From positions 1 to 64,000 of the forward strand of contig NZ_WIAD01000019.1 in NCBI RefSeq assembly GCF_009618275.1: a DNA stretch of 64,000 nt. Direction: 5' to 3'. Source of the stretch: Roseimaritima sediminicola. Its GTDB lineage: Bacteria > Planctomycetota > Planctomycetia > Pirellulales > Pirellulaceae. Both the position numbers and the translations under genes were made by a program. The notes under the pieces were generated by a model. The model was not told the DNA's origin and did no database searches. It saw only the letters and a program-made list of their open reading frames with translations. This document shows positions 45,686 to 54,988 of this stretch, in pieces; the first letter of the stretch is position 1, and each line of letters starts with the position of its first letter.

Positions 45686-47407
45686 ATGTGGAACGATCCG
45701 CGGATGATCTGGTCGGTCGCCACGGTCGGTATCTTGCTGATGCTGGCCACGGTGTGGTTGCTGCGCCGAGGTCGACGGCGACGGCCGCGAGCCGCCGCGC
45801 TATGTGTCATCCTCTCGGTGGGCCTGCACGTTTTGCTGCTGTGGGTCGTGCCCCTGGTCACCCGTCCGGCCGGCGGGCGGCCTCGGGCCAGCGGTACCGA
45901 GCCGACGCCGCTGGCCGAGATCTCGCTATCGGATATCCGCACCGAACCGCTGGCCGACCAGTCGACCGCCGCGGCGGAGGCTGCCGCGGAGCCGCAGACG
46001 CCGGCGGCACCGCCCCTGCCCCTGCTGGCCGCCGCCGACCCGGCCTCGGCACCGACGCCGGCCCCCGAAGCCGCGACGGCGATCATGGACCTGACTCCCG
46101 AAACGATCGAAGCGGCTCCGGCCGACGCCGCCGAGGTGCCCATCGACGCCGGACTGGACGCTTTGCTGGACCAGTTGTTAGTTGCCCAGGCCGCCGCGGA
46201 ATTCACTCCGGCATCGGATGAACCGGGGACAATCGAACAAACTTCAGCGGCCCAGCCGGCAGCGGCAAACGAATCGGCCGAAGAGGACCAAGCGACCACG
46301 GCGGTCGTTGCGGCCTCCGCTTCGCCCATGGTTCCCGCCCGCGTCGCCTCGGCGCGTGTCGCCGGCCAGCAGCCGGACGCGTTCTCGCAGCGCAGCGGCG
46401 ACGCGCGGCACGCGGCCCTGCGCCGACACGGCGGCGACCAGCAGACCGAAGCGGCGGTGGAAGCGGCCCTGCGGTGGTTGGCCTACACCCAGCGCGAGGA
46501 TGGTTCCTGGGACCCGCTGGCCAGCGGCGGTGGGCGCGAACGAGCGCCGCTGGGCGAGCGACGCGCCGGGGCTGGCAGCCGCGCGACGACGGCGATCACC
46601 GGCCTGGCCCTGCTGTCGATGCTCGGGCGTGGCAACACCCACCTGGAAGGCCCCTACGCGACGAACGTGCACGCCGGCCTCAGTTACCTGATCCGCAACC
46701 AGGCGCCCAACGGATCTTTGGAAGGCAACGCCACGCCGCTGGCACGAACCTACTGTCACGGCATGGCGACCTTGGCTCTGTGCGAAGCCGCCGCGATGAC
46801 CCAGGACCCCCAAGCGATCGCCGCGGCACGAGCTGCGATCGCGTACACCGAGCGGCAACAGCATCCGACGACCGGCGGCTGGCGCTACCGCCGCGGCGAG
46901 ACCGGCGACACCAGCCAACTGGGCTGGCAAGCCCTGGCGCTGCACACCGCCGGCAGAGCTTCGATCCCGCTGCAGCCGCGGACGCTGCCGCTGGTCCAGG
47001 ACTTCCTGCGCAGCGTTCGCGCCGGCGACCACGGCGGACTGGCTCGCTATCGTCCCGGCCAACCGGCATCGCGGACGATGACCGCCGAAGCCATGGCGAT
47101 CCGGTTGCTGCTCAGCGAAGCGGTCCCGGCCGCGCAGCTGGAGGAAGCCGAACGTTCGATGCTGGAGCAGTTGCCCGGTGACGGCCCCGCCAACTATTAC
47201 TACTGGTACTACGCCTCGCTGGCCCTACGGCAACGCGGCGGCCCGGGCTGGGAAACCTGGAACTCGCACTTGAAGCAGGAATTGCTGCGGACCCAACAGC
47301 CCGACGGCAGCTGGTCGACCGACAGCGTCTGGGGCGGCTACGGAGGCCGGGTCTACACCACCGCGCTGGCCGCCTTGTCGCTGGAAGTCTACTACCGCCA
47401 CCGCTAG
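45686..47407 (+). CDS. TonB-like membrane anchor fused to alpha/alpha-toroid (prenyltransferase-repeat) domain
   Basis: A 573-residue protein; ATG at 45686, alternative at 45704. Helix 1 (VATVGILLMLATVWLL) and helix 2 (ALCVILSVGLHVLLLWVVPL) flank a basic loop. Helix 2 contains Ser44-x3-His48, the signature of the TonB membrane helix that engages ExbB/ExbD. A ~200-residue Pro/Ala/Glu-rich region follows, like the TonB periplasmic linker. Residues about 250-570 form repeats of the squalene-cyclase/prenyltransferase toroid: YTQREDGSWDPLA, ALSYLIRNQAPNGS-like, QPDGSWSTDSVWGGYGG. The cyclase DXDD acid motif is absent, so catalysis is unlikely. No TonB C-terminal domain is present. Encoded last in the TPR-exbB-exbD run, it probably receives energy from that stator. 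Confidence 0.88.
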   Translation: MWNDPRMIWSVATVGILLMLATVWLLRRGRRRRPRAAALCVILSVGLHVLLLWVVPLVTRPAGGRPRASGTEPTPLAEISLSDIRTEPLADQSTAAAEAAAEPQTPAAPPLPLLAAADPASAPTPAPEAATAIMDLTPETIEAAPADAAEVPIDAGLDALLDQLLVAQAAAEFTPASDEPGTIEQTSAAQPAAANESAEEDQATTAVVAASASPMVPARVASARVAGQQPDAFSQRSGDARHAALRRHGGDQQTEAAVEAALRWLAYTQREDGSWDPLASGGGRERAPLGERRAGAGSRATTAITGLALLSMLGRGNTHLEGPYATNVHAGLSYLIRNQAPNGSLEGNATPLARTYCHGMATLALCEAAAMTQDPQAIAAARAAIAYTERQQHPTTGGWRYRRGETGDTSQLGWQALALHTAGRASIPLQPRTLPLVQDFLRSVRAGDHGGLARYRPGQPASRTMTAEAMAIRLLLSEAVPAAQLEEAERSMLEQLPGDGPANYYYWYYASLALRQRGGPGWETWNSHLKQELLRTQQPDGSWSTDSVWGGYGGRVYTTALAALSLEVYYRHR

Positions 47408-48114
47408 GGGGCGTTCTTATCGTACGGCCCGAAATCGCGGACCCGCCACTCGCCCACCCCCGCTTCGCTGTCCCACATCCGCTGCAGCTCCAACCGTACG
47501 CCATCGCTGCTGTTCTGATTGCGATCCACGTAGCGAACCTGCACGCACAGAGCGCCCATGTCGTCATAGATCTGGGGCGACTCGGCCAGCTGCCAATCGG
47601 CGTCACGCCCGGCATCCTGGATGCGCATGATGGCGGTTCGGTCCAGGAACTCATCGAGTTGCTCGGAGCAGGTTTCGGAGTTCTGGTAGTAGGCCTTCAG
47701 CGGCATCTGGGGGCTCTGCCGTCCGGCCGGCGACTTCGTCAATTCCATCGCCATCTCCCATTCGCCCAAGCTGGTCAACTGCATCCATTCGTGGCCGAAT
47801 CGTTCGGCGTTGTCGCTCAGCTGCTGCGTGCGCACGCGACTGGCCACGACACTCCAGCAAGCGAAAAAAACGGCCAATAGAATCCCCAACACCGCCGCTC
47901 GGCGGCCCACCGGGGGCCCTTCGCTGGAGGGCCGCAGGGCGAACAGCCCCACCACCAGCGTGACCAGCGGGATCAGGATCAACGTGGTCGAAAGCAGCAC
48001 GACGCTGCTGAGCAACCCGAGCAGCAGCGCCACAAACCCCGACGGCCGAACCGGCGCGGTCGGAATCTCCTGGGGAGCAAGCGAAAACACAGCGGATTCG
48101 GATTTCGATTCCAT
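47404..48114 (-). CDS. Membrane protein with DUF4190-like N-terminal region
   Basis: A 236-residue protein. Pro-rich N-terminus, then three hydrophobic segments: GFVALLLGLLSSVVLLSTTL, LIPLVTLVVGLFALRPSSEG and AAVLGILLAVFFACWSVVAS. This layout resembles small DUF4190 proteins. The C-terminal ~150 residues are soluble, with conserved-looking Trp and Tyr (HEWMQLTSLGEWEMAMELT, LKAYYQNSETCSEQLDEFLD). Its end overlaps the end of the convergent toroid gene by four bases. Function is unknown. Confidence 0.8.
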   Translation of the reverse strand: MESKSESAVFSLAPQEIPTAPVRPSGFVALLLGLLSSVVLLSTTLILIPLVTLVVGLFALRPSSEGPPVGRRAAVLGILLAVFFACWSVVASRVRTQQLSDNAERFGHEWMQLTSLGEWEMAMELTKSPAGRQSPQMPLKAYYQNSETCSEQLDEFLDRTAIMRIQDAGRDADWQLAESPQIYDDMGALCVQVRYVDRNQNSSDGVRLELQRMWDSEAGVGEWRVRDFGPYDKNAP

Positions 48115-48259
48115 GGCTTGACGAGTTGCGCTGAAGCGAACAGAACAGGGTGATTAGACCACCACAAATGGTGGCACGCCAGTGTCTACGCAATCCGGCC
48201 GGATTGGGTTCGGGTGCGATTGGATTGGCGAGCCCCGAAGACGACCACAGGCCCGAGAC

Positions 48260-48355
48260 TAAGCACGTCGGCATGAATCTTTCGGTAAAACCCCGCGACA
48301 ACACCCTCCCGCGCAGCGGGAGGGTAAAGCCGAATGAAATGTTGCGACGTGCTTA
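48260..48355. repeat. MITE-like element, short form
   Basis: 96 bp bounded by perfect 11-bp inverted ends TAAGCACGTCG / CGACGTGCTTA, the same ends as the 172-bp element at 31473-31644. The interior has a GGGAGGGT/ACCCTCCC inverted pair. It lies in the 286-base divergent gap before the DUF2254 gene. Confidence 0.82.
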
Positions 48356-48400
48356 CCATAGGTCTGTGGGGCACCGAATCCTCGATCACCACCGCTGGCC

Positions 48401-49777
48401 ATGAAGACTCTGCTGGTAACCTGGTTCACACACCTGCGTGAAAGCTACTGGTTCATCCCGTCGTTGATGGCCACCGGCGCGATCCTCTTGTCGTTCGCCG
48501 CCACGGCGGTGGACAACGCCGTAGGCTCGGAGTGGCTCGAGGACATCACCTGGCTGTACGCCAACAAACCGGCCGGCGCTCGAGCCGTGCTGAGCACCGT
48601 GGCCGGGTCGATGATCACGGTCGCTGGCGTGACGTTTTCGATGACCATCCTGTCGATCTCCTCGACCACCTCGCAGGTCGGCCCGCGGCTGCTGCGGAAT
48701 TTCATGCGGGACCGGGGCAACCAAATCACGCTGGGCGTATTCATCGCCACGTTTCTGTACTGCCTGATGGTCTTGCGGACGGTTCGCAACGCCGACACAC
48801 CGCCGGTCGACGGCTCGGCCGCGGTGGACCTGGCCGAAGCGTTCGTCCCGCATATCGCGATCATGTTGGGGCTGGTCCTGGCCGTCGCCAGCGTGGGCGT
48901 CTTGATCTACTTTATCCACCACATCCCCGAGAGCATCCACGTTTCCAATGTGGTGGCCGGCGTCGGGCATGACTTAAACGCCCGCATCGAGGAGCAGTTC
49001 CCGACTCGCATCGGCCGCCCGCACCCGGACCCGGAGCAGCGCAGTGGGCAGTCCGATTTGCCGCCCTCGTTCTTTGCTACGGCCCTGAAAATCCACTCCG
49101 ACGGCCCGGGCTACCTTCAGTTCGTCGACGCCGACGGCCTGTTGGAATTGGCCAAACAACACGACCTGGTCCTGCGACTGAAGGTTCGTCCCGGCGACTT
49201 CATCACCGGCCACGACGAGCTGCTGTTGGCTTCGCCGGCCGAGCGAGTCGGCGAGCAGGAGATCAAGCAGATGAAGAGCATGTTCTACTGCGGTTCGCAG
49301 CGGACGGCGAACCAAAATCTGCGGTTCGTGCTGAATCAGTTGGTGGAGGTGGCGATGCGGGCGCTCTCCCCCGGGGTGAACGATCCGTTTACGGCCATGA
49401 CCTGCCTGGACTGGCTGCAGTCGGGACTGATTAATCTGTCCGAACGCAAGATGCCCGACGCGCATCGCTTGGACGAGGAGCATCAGCTGCGCGTGGTCGC
49501 CGAACCCGAGACTTTTGCGTCCTTTGCCCAGCTGGTGTTCGACCAACTGCGGCCCTACGTCGCCAGCGACGCCAACGCCACGCTGCACATGATGCGGATG
49601 GTCCAGCGGATGTTGCCGCATATCTCCGCTGCCGCCGACCGCCGCATGCTGGTGCGGTTGGCCGGAGCCCTGCGGCGCCGTGCTCGCCAGAACCTGGACG
49701 ACATTCGCGTCCGGCATCAACTGGACGACGTCTACCGCGAAATCGTACAAGAGCTGAAGGCGGGAGCGACGATCTGA
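48401..49777 (+). CDS. DUF2254 family membrane protein
   Basis: A 458-residue protein. Four membrane helices occupy the N-terminal 190 residues: FIPSLMATGAILLSFAATAV, VAGSMITVAGVTFSMTILSI, ITLGVFIATFLYCLMVLRTV and IAIMLGLVLAVASVGVLIYF. The conserved SSTTSQVGPRLLRNFMRDRG follows helix 2, and the soluble C-terminal half has LKVRPGDFITGHDELLLA and ALSPGVNDPFTAMTCLDWL. These match the DUF2254 family, whose function is not established. It stands alone on the plus strand. Confidence 0.93.
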   Translation: MKTLLVTWFTHLRESYWFIPSLMATGAILLSFAATAVDNAVGSEWLEDITWLYANKPAGARAVLSTVAGSMITVAGVTFSMTILSISSTTSQVGPRLLRNFMRDRGNQITLGVFIATFLYCLMVLRTVRNADTPPVDGSAAVDLAEAFVPHIAIMLGLVLAVASVGVLIYFIHHIPESIHVSNVVAGVGHDLNARIEEQFPTRIGRPHPDPEQRSGQSDLPPSFFATALKIHSDGPGYLQFVDADGLLELAKQHDLVLRLKVRPGDFITGHDELLLASPAERVGEQEIKQMKSMFYCGSQRTANQNLRFVLNQLVEVAMRALSPGVNDPFTAMTCLDWLQSGLINLSERKMPDAHRLDEEHQLRVVAEPETFASFAQLVFDQLRPYVASDANATLHMMRMVQRMLPHISAAADRRMLVRLAGALRRRARQNLDDIRVRHQLDDVYREIVQELKAGATI

Positions 49778-50146
49778 GTTTTGAAATCTCCTGACTCGGG
49801 CGGAATCAATTGATAAACAAAATCATTTTCTCCCCTCTCCCCCGGATCCTGGCGAGCCTAAGCGAGTCAGGATTCGGGGGAGAGGGGTCGGGGGTGAGGG
49901 GGATTGCAGCCAGGGTTCGTAAGTGATGCGTGCCAATGTGATACGCGGCAAGTACATCGCGTGCAATGAGTCAGCCAGTTGCACCTGAGCCCCCTCACCC
50001 CCAGCCCCTCTCCCACCACTGCTTCACTCGCTGACGCTCGCGGCGCCGCGGGGGAGAGGGGAGAAAGCGATTCTTCTCATACATAGATTCCGCCGGAGTC
50101 AGCAAATCTGAAATGTCAAATCTGAGACCGATCTTCCATCCTCGCC
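49778..50146. repeat. Intergenic region with inverted GC-rich repeats
   Basis: 369 bases between convergent genes. They hold two large inverted segments built on CCCCTCTCCC / GGGAGAGGGG (49842-49890 and 50003-50066) and, near 50090-50125, the right end of repeat family D. No gene was found; the hairpins could act as a bidirectional transcription barrier. Confidence 0.7.
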
Positions 50147-52324
50147 CTACTCGCCGTAGGCGCTCGTGAACAGGGCGGCTTGGTCCTTGATCCGCTGGCC
50201 GGCTTCGTCGTCGCCGGCGGCTTCGGCTGCCTTGGCCAGCTCGCTGCCGCGGCTCTGAAAGCGTTGCAGCTTCGCTTCCAGCTGCTGGACTTTGGCGACC
50301 GCAGCTTCGTGGGCGGTCTTGGCGGCGGCGACCGCGGCCTCCGCTTCGCTCAACTTGGCTTTGGTCTCGGCGATGCGTTTATCGGCCGCATCGACGGCCG
50401 CCTGCATCTTGTCGGCTTCGCCTCGCAGGGCGGTTTCGGCGGCGGCCAACCCGGCCGCAGCGGCGCGGCCGCTGACGAGCTGTTCACGCGTCTCGGCGAC
50501 TTTCACCACCAGGGCGGCCCAGGCTTTCTCTTCGGCGGCCAGCGGTGCTTCGCTTGCGGGCTTCTCCGCGACCTGCTTGCGCAAAGCTTCGACGGCCTGC
50601 TGTTTCTTGGCCGCTTCGCCCTGCGCCTGATCGCGTTGTTTCACGAGCTCCGCGACGTGCTTATCGGCGGCCACCTTTTCGGCTTTCTTCTGCTCGGCCT
50701 GCTGCCGTTTTTCCTGCTGAGCTTTTACGGCGGCGGATTTCTGATTGTTGGCCGCGGCCAGTTGGGTGTTCAGGTCGGCCAGCGTCTTCTCGGCGGCCGT
50801 CACCGGCGCCTGCAAGTCCGCGGCGGCTTGCGTGGCGGCGGCGATCCGCTGCTGGAGGGACGGTGGGTTGCCCAGCAGGGGACGAGCCGGCGCCTTGGGA
50901 TCCTCGGTGCTGTAGGCCAAGAACTGGCCGGTCCAGTCGCCGGCGATCAAGTACTTGCTCTCGTGCGTGATCGTCACCTCCAGGACCTGTTCGGCCATGG
51001 GCGCAAAGTCGGCTTTTTTGTTGCCGCTGGAGTCCCACATGCGAACGCGATTGTCCTTGCCGCAGGTAACCAATTGTCCCTTGTGATCGAAGGCCACATC
51101 CCACACGCCGCCGCTATGGGCATTGATGCTCTTGATGACTTTGCCTTGGTTCATGTCGAACAGTTTGACCGTGCCGTCGTTGCTGGCCGAGGCCAGGACG
51201 TTGCTGTCGTCGCGCCAAGCCAGCGCGTTGATGGCGTCTTTGTGGTCGGTCAGGTTCAGGTAATTGCGGCCCGTTTCGGCTTCCCACACAAACAGGCCGG
51301 CCGCGCGGTCGGCGGAGGCCACCAGGACGCCGTCGGGGCTGTAGGCCACGTCCAAAATCCAATCGGTGTGTTTCTTGATATCAAACAGCAACTCGCCATC
51401 GGCCAGGTCGTAGATCCGCAGCATTTTCTGCGGTCCGCCCAGAGCGATGCGCGTCATGCGGTCGTTGACATCAGCCCCCAGGACCGTATCCAGTTCATCG
51501 CCGACCACGCTCAACCGGTCGCCGGTTTTGACGTCATACACGACGACGATCCCACGCGCCGCATCGGCGCCCCCGCCGGCGATCAGGAAGGACCCGTCAC
51601 GGCTGAAACGCAGCGATTGGATCAAGCCTTCGGGGAAGGGCAGGATGCCGGCCAGTTCGGCGGTATCGGTGTTGTAGAGGATGATCTGCTGCTGACCGCC
51701 GATCGCCACCAGCGGCGCCCAGGGGCTGGCCGCCAGAGAAGTCGCCGCCGCGGCGCGATCGGTGACCACGACCGGTTGCTCGATCACGTCCTCGGGCATC
51801 GCTCCGCCGCCTTCGGGTTTGCCGGTCGACGCACCGGCAAAGGCCAACGCGTTGGTTTTCTTCTTTTTGACCTTCGACCCCGAGTTCTCCAGCAGTCCGC
51901 CGTTGATCCAGGCTTTGATCAGATTGATCTGTTCCTCGGGCAACTTTTCCTGGTCCGGCGGCATGACCGGCGTGTCCTCGTGGGCGACCAGCATCCACAG
52001 CCGGCTGCTTTCGGCATCGCCTTCGTAAACGATCTCGCCGCTGCCGCCGCCGGTCATGGTGCCGCCAAACGTATCCAGGGCCAGACCACCCTTGGCTTCA
52101 CTCTGGTTGTGACAGGTCAAGCACTTCTCGCGGAAGATCGGTTTGATGTGATCTTCGAAGGTGATCTTTTCCGGTTTCTTGTCCTCCGAAGCCGCTTCGT
52201 CGGCCGCCCAAGACACAGAGGTCAGGGATTCCGAGACCAGCGACACAGAGACCAGGCAGGCACAGGCGAGGATGGCAAAGCCCGGACGGCCCGCCGAAGG
52301 GTGCGGCAACAGGATGCGAAACAT
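50147..52324 (-). CDS. Exported c-type cytochrome and WD40 repeat protein with coiled-coil tail
   Basis: A 725-residue protein from the ATG at 52324 (MFRILLPHPSAGRPGF), with a signal peptide ending near SWAADE. An N-terminal planctomycete cytochrome C domain carries the heme motif CLTCH in IFREKCLTCHNQSEAKGGLA and a second region VMPPDQEKLPEEQINLIKAW. Residues about 190-480 are WD40 repeats (DWILDVAYSPDGVLVASADR, DAINALAWRDDSNVLASASN). The last ~220 residues are an Ala/Lys/Glu coiled coil with heptads (AAEKTLADLNTQLAAANNQK). It is the last gene of a minus-strand run and starts 65 bases after the DUF1549/DUF1553 gene. A role in periplasmic electron transfer or surface polymer processing is inferred. 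Confidence 0.92.
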   Translation of the reverse strand: MFRILLPHPSAGRPGFAILACACLVSVSLVSESLTSVSWAADEAASEDKKPEKITFEDHIKPIFREKCLTCHNQSEAKGGLALDTFGGTMTGGGSGEIVYEGDAESSRLWMLVAHEDTPVMPPDQEKLPEEQINLIKAWINGGLLENSGSKVKKKKTNALAFAGASTGKPEGGGAMPEDVIEQPVVVTDRAAAATSLAASPWAPLVAIGGQQQIILYNTDTAELAGILPFPEGLIQSLRFSRDGSFLIAGGGADAARGIVVVYDVKTGDRLSVVGDELDTVLGADVNDRMTRIALGGPQKMLRIYDLADGELLFDIKKHTDWILDVAYSPDGVLVASADRAAGLFVWEAETGRNYLNLTDHKDAINALAWRDDSNVLASASNDGTVKLFDMNQGKVIKSINAHSGGVWDVAFDHKGQLVTCGKDNRVRMWDSSGNKKADFAPMAEQVLEVTITHESKYLIAGDWTGQFLAYSTEDPKAPARPLLGNPPSLQQRIAAATQAAADLQAPVTAAEKTLADLNTQLAAANNQKSAAVKAQQEKRQQAEQKKAEKVAADKHVAELVKQRDQAQGEAAKKQQAVEALRKQVAEKPASEAPLAAEEKAWAALVVKVAETREQLVSGRAAAAGLAAAETALRGEADKMQAAVDAADKRIAETKAKLSEAEAAVAAAKTAHEAAVAKVQQLEAKLQRFQSRGSELAKAAEAAGDDEAGQRIKDQAALFTSAYGE

Positions 52325-52389
52325 ATCGTTTTCAGCTCGTGGGAACCAGTGTTTTCCGTTCGGAGGAACTTGCATTCCGTTCGGAGGAA

Positions 52390-54858
52390 TTAGTGATTGA
52401 AGACGAATTCGCGGCTGTTCAGCACGGCCCAGAAGACGTCTTCCAAACCTTGCTGCTCATTGGCGGCTTCGCCAACGGAAACCAGCAATTTCTTCTTCTC
52501 TTCCTCGGTCGGGTAACGACTCAGGCAACGGACGTACAGCGCGTCGATCACGCCGGCCGCATCCAACCCTTCGTCTTTCAGCATTCGCTCGACGACCTTG
52601 CCCTTGCCGATCTTGCCGGAGATCGCGTTGCCGTTCAGCAGGTGCAGGGCCTGGGAGAGCGAGGGATCGGTGGAGGCTTCGCATTCGCACACGGTATTGC
52701 GAGGCGAGCGACCGAAGGCGGTCAGGAAGTAGGTCGAGGTGCGGCCGTCGGCAATCTGCACGGCCCGAGCGCCCAGCGGCAGGCCGCGGAACTTGTCCTT
52801 GTCCTCGGTCACCTGACAGATCACGTCCAGCATGCTCTCGGCCGGAATCCGGCGGGGCAGGGCGTGGGCGTAGTTGCGGGTGTCGTCCTCGTTGCTTTCG
52901 TTGGTGACGACGCTTCGCTGGTAAGCTTCGCTGGCACAGATGTCGCGCACCAATTGGCGGAAGTCGAAATCGTACTCGACCAGTTTCTGGCCCATGGTTT
53001 CGAACAGTTCCGGATTGCTGGCCGGGTTGCTGATCCGGATATCGTCCACCGGATCGACGATCCCCACGCCGAAGAAGTGCGCCCACACGCGGTTGGCCAT
53101 GGACTTGGCAAAGTACGGGTTGTCGGGATCGGTCAACCACTCGGCGACCACCGCTCGGCGGTCCTTGCCTCGGGTTTCGGCGGGGCCACCACCCAGGTAG
53201 GTCGGCGTCATCGTGCGGCCGTCGACCGGATGTTTGACGTCGCCACCGCGGCGGTCGTAGATGATTCGTTCGCGGTAGTCCTCGGCGGTCTTGCGGCCGA
53301 TCTGGCTGAAGAAACTGGCAAAGCCGTAGTAGTCGTCCATCGTCCAGCGGTCGAACGGATGGTTGTGGCACTGGGCGCACTGAGTGCGAATGCCCATGAA
53401 GACCTGGGCCACATTCTCAGCCGTTTTCAGCGTATCGCGTTCGATCTCGTAGAAGTTCGTCGCGGGGCTGCTGAACGTGCCGCCTTCGGCCGTCAACAAT
53501 TCCCGCACCATCTCGTCGATCGGGACGTTGCGAGCGAATTTGTCGGTCAGCCAGTTGGCGTACAGGAAGGCCGACTTGTAACTGACCTGGTTGCTGCTCT
53601 TGATCATCAGCAACTGGGCGAACTTCATCGCCCAGATCTCGCTGAACTCTTTGCGTCCGAGCAACCGTTCGACCAGAGCCGCCCGTTTGTCCGGAGCCGG
53701 ATCGTTGACGAACTGGTGGTACTCTTCGGCCGTGGGCACCAGGCCGGTGATGTCGATCGTCACGCGCCGCAGGTACTCTTCGTCGCTGCAGATCTCGCTG
53801 GGCAAGATCCGCAACTGCTGCAGTTTCTTGCCGACCAGTTGGTCGATGTAGTTACCGGTGATTTCCGGCGCGGTGTACTCCAAACCCTCGGGCAGGACCA
53901 ATACCTGGGAACCCACCGTGTGGGTATCGAAGCGAGCCATGATGAAGGCTTCGCCGCGAACGCCCGCGGTCACGCCGCCGAAGTCGTCGACTTCGGTGGA
54001 AGTCGGATTGTTGGTGGAGAAGGCCGCCAGACGCGAGACGTCCCGCGTGGTGCCGTCGGCATAGTTGGCCACGGCAACGAAACGCTGCGAGGCACCGGTG
54101 CCCTCGAGCACGGCTTGGGGCGGATAGAAGTCCACCGAAACGACCGCCGGCGGCTGGTTGTCGGCCGCGTCCTTGGGGGCACCGTTCTCGAGCCATTCCA
54201 GCATGGTCGCGTAGTAATCGCTGTCCTCGTCAAACAGTTTACCGCCACTGTGCGGGGCCCCGCCGCTGGCCTTCTTCAACAGCAGGCTGTCCGAAGGCAC
54301 GGCCAGGTTGATGCGTCGGGCGCCCATCTCGCGGGTGATCCGGTGGTAGTCGCCATCGGGATCAAAGCCGAACAGGCTCAGCCCAAAGCCGTCTTTGCCG
54401 CGAGCCGCCCCGTGACAGGATCCGGTGTTACAACCCGAACGGGTCAGCACCGGCATGATGTCTTTCTTGAAACTGATCGGCGGCCGCTGGTCGGCACCGC
54501 TGACCTTGACCGGGATCCGCACTTCGGTGCCGTTATAGGAGGCGACCAACTCGGTTTCGCCATCGGCCACCGGCAGCAATTGATTGCCCTCACGCTTGAC
54601 CAGCCCTTCCTTGGCCAGTTGCCAGTGCACCTGCTCGGTCACGTCCAGCGTGACGCCGTCATCGCGCGTCATCACGGCGACGAAGGCCTGGAAGTCGCGC
54701 GCGGAGTTCAGCTGAATCTCCGGCGGATAAACCGCCACGGCGGGCACCGAAGGAGGCTCCGTCGCGGGCACCGAAGCTTCGGGTTCAATGCCCATCGCGG
54801 TGACGGCTAAGACCCCGGATAAAACCAGGCTGAACGAAAGTCGGATCAGGTGGGACAT
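52390..54858 (-). CDS. Exported DUF1549/DUF1553 (PSCyt2/PSD1) protein with Ig-like domain
   Basis: An 822-residue protein with signal peptide MSHLIRLSFSLVLSGVLAVT. Residues about 40-130 resemble bacterial Ig-like (BIG2) folds. A heme-type segment RSGCNTGSCHGAARGKDGF follows, then a second Ig-like part. DUF1549 spans about 340-560 (IDQLVGKKLQQLRILPSEIC, RRVTIDITGLVPTAEEYHQF, heme motif CAQCH in QCAQCHNHPFDRW). DUF1553 follows (MANRVWAHFFGVGIVDPVDD, VRDICASEAYQRS, YFLTAFGRSPRNTVCECEAS). These families are abundant and paired in Planctomycetes; their chemistry is unresolved. The DUF1501 and pre-peptidase genes precede it in the same operon. Confidence 0.95.
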   Translation of the reverse strand: MSHLIRLSFSLVLSGVLAVTAMGIEPEASVPATEPPSVPAVAVYPPEIQLNSARDFQAFVAVMTRDDGVTLDVTEQVHWQLAKEGLVKREGNQLLPVADGETELVASYNGTEVRIPVKVSGADQRPPISFKKDIMPVLTRSGCNTGSCHGAARGKDGFGLSLFGFDPDGDYHRITREMGARRINLAVPSDSLLLKKASGGAPHSGGKLFDEDSDYYATMLEWLENGAPKDAADNQPPAVVSVDFYPPQAVLEGTGASQRFVAVANYADGTTRDVSRLAAFSTNNPTSTEVDDFGGVTAGVRGEAFIMARFDTHTVGSQVLVLPEGLEYTAPEITGNYIDQLVGKKLQQLRILPSEICSDEEYLRRVTIDITGLVPTAEEYHQFVNDPAPDKRAALVERLLGRKEFSEIWAMKFAQLLMIKSSNQVSYKSAFLYANWLTDKFARNVPIDEMVRELLTAEGGTFSSPATNFYEIERDTLKTAENVAQVFMGIRTQCAQCHNHPFDRWTMDDYYGFASFFSQIGRKTAEDYRERIIYDRRGGDVKHPVDGRTMTPTYLGGGPAETRGKDRRAVVAEWLTDPDNPYFAKSMANRVWAHFFGVGIVDPVDDIRISNPASNPELFETMGQKLVEYDFDFRQLVRDICASEAYQRSVVTNESNEDDTRNYAHALPRRIPAESMLDVICQVTEDKDKFRGLPLGARAVQIADGRTSTYFLTAFGRSPRNTVCECEASTDPSLSQALHLLNGNAISGKIGKGKVVERMLKDEGLDAAGVIDALYVRCLSRYPTEEEKKKLLVSVGEAANEQQGLEDVFWAVLNSREFVFNH

Positions 54859-54988
54859 GGTCGTTCGTCTAAAAAGCGTTAAGGAATGGGCGGGACAGAG
54901 GAAGAAAAAACGGCCGGCGAAAGAGGCCGGCCAAACCGCGGGGCCGATCGGGCCGACACGGCGACGCCGACGGGTCTACTGCTCGGCT

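Noticed and set aside
45686-47407. Functional squalene-hopene cyclase or prenyltransferase
   Set aside because: Toroid repeats are present, but the catalytic DXDD motif is not seen, and the protein has an N-terminal TonB-like anchor.
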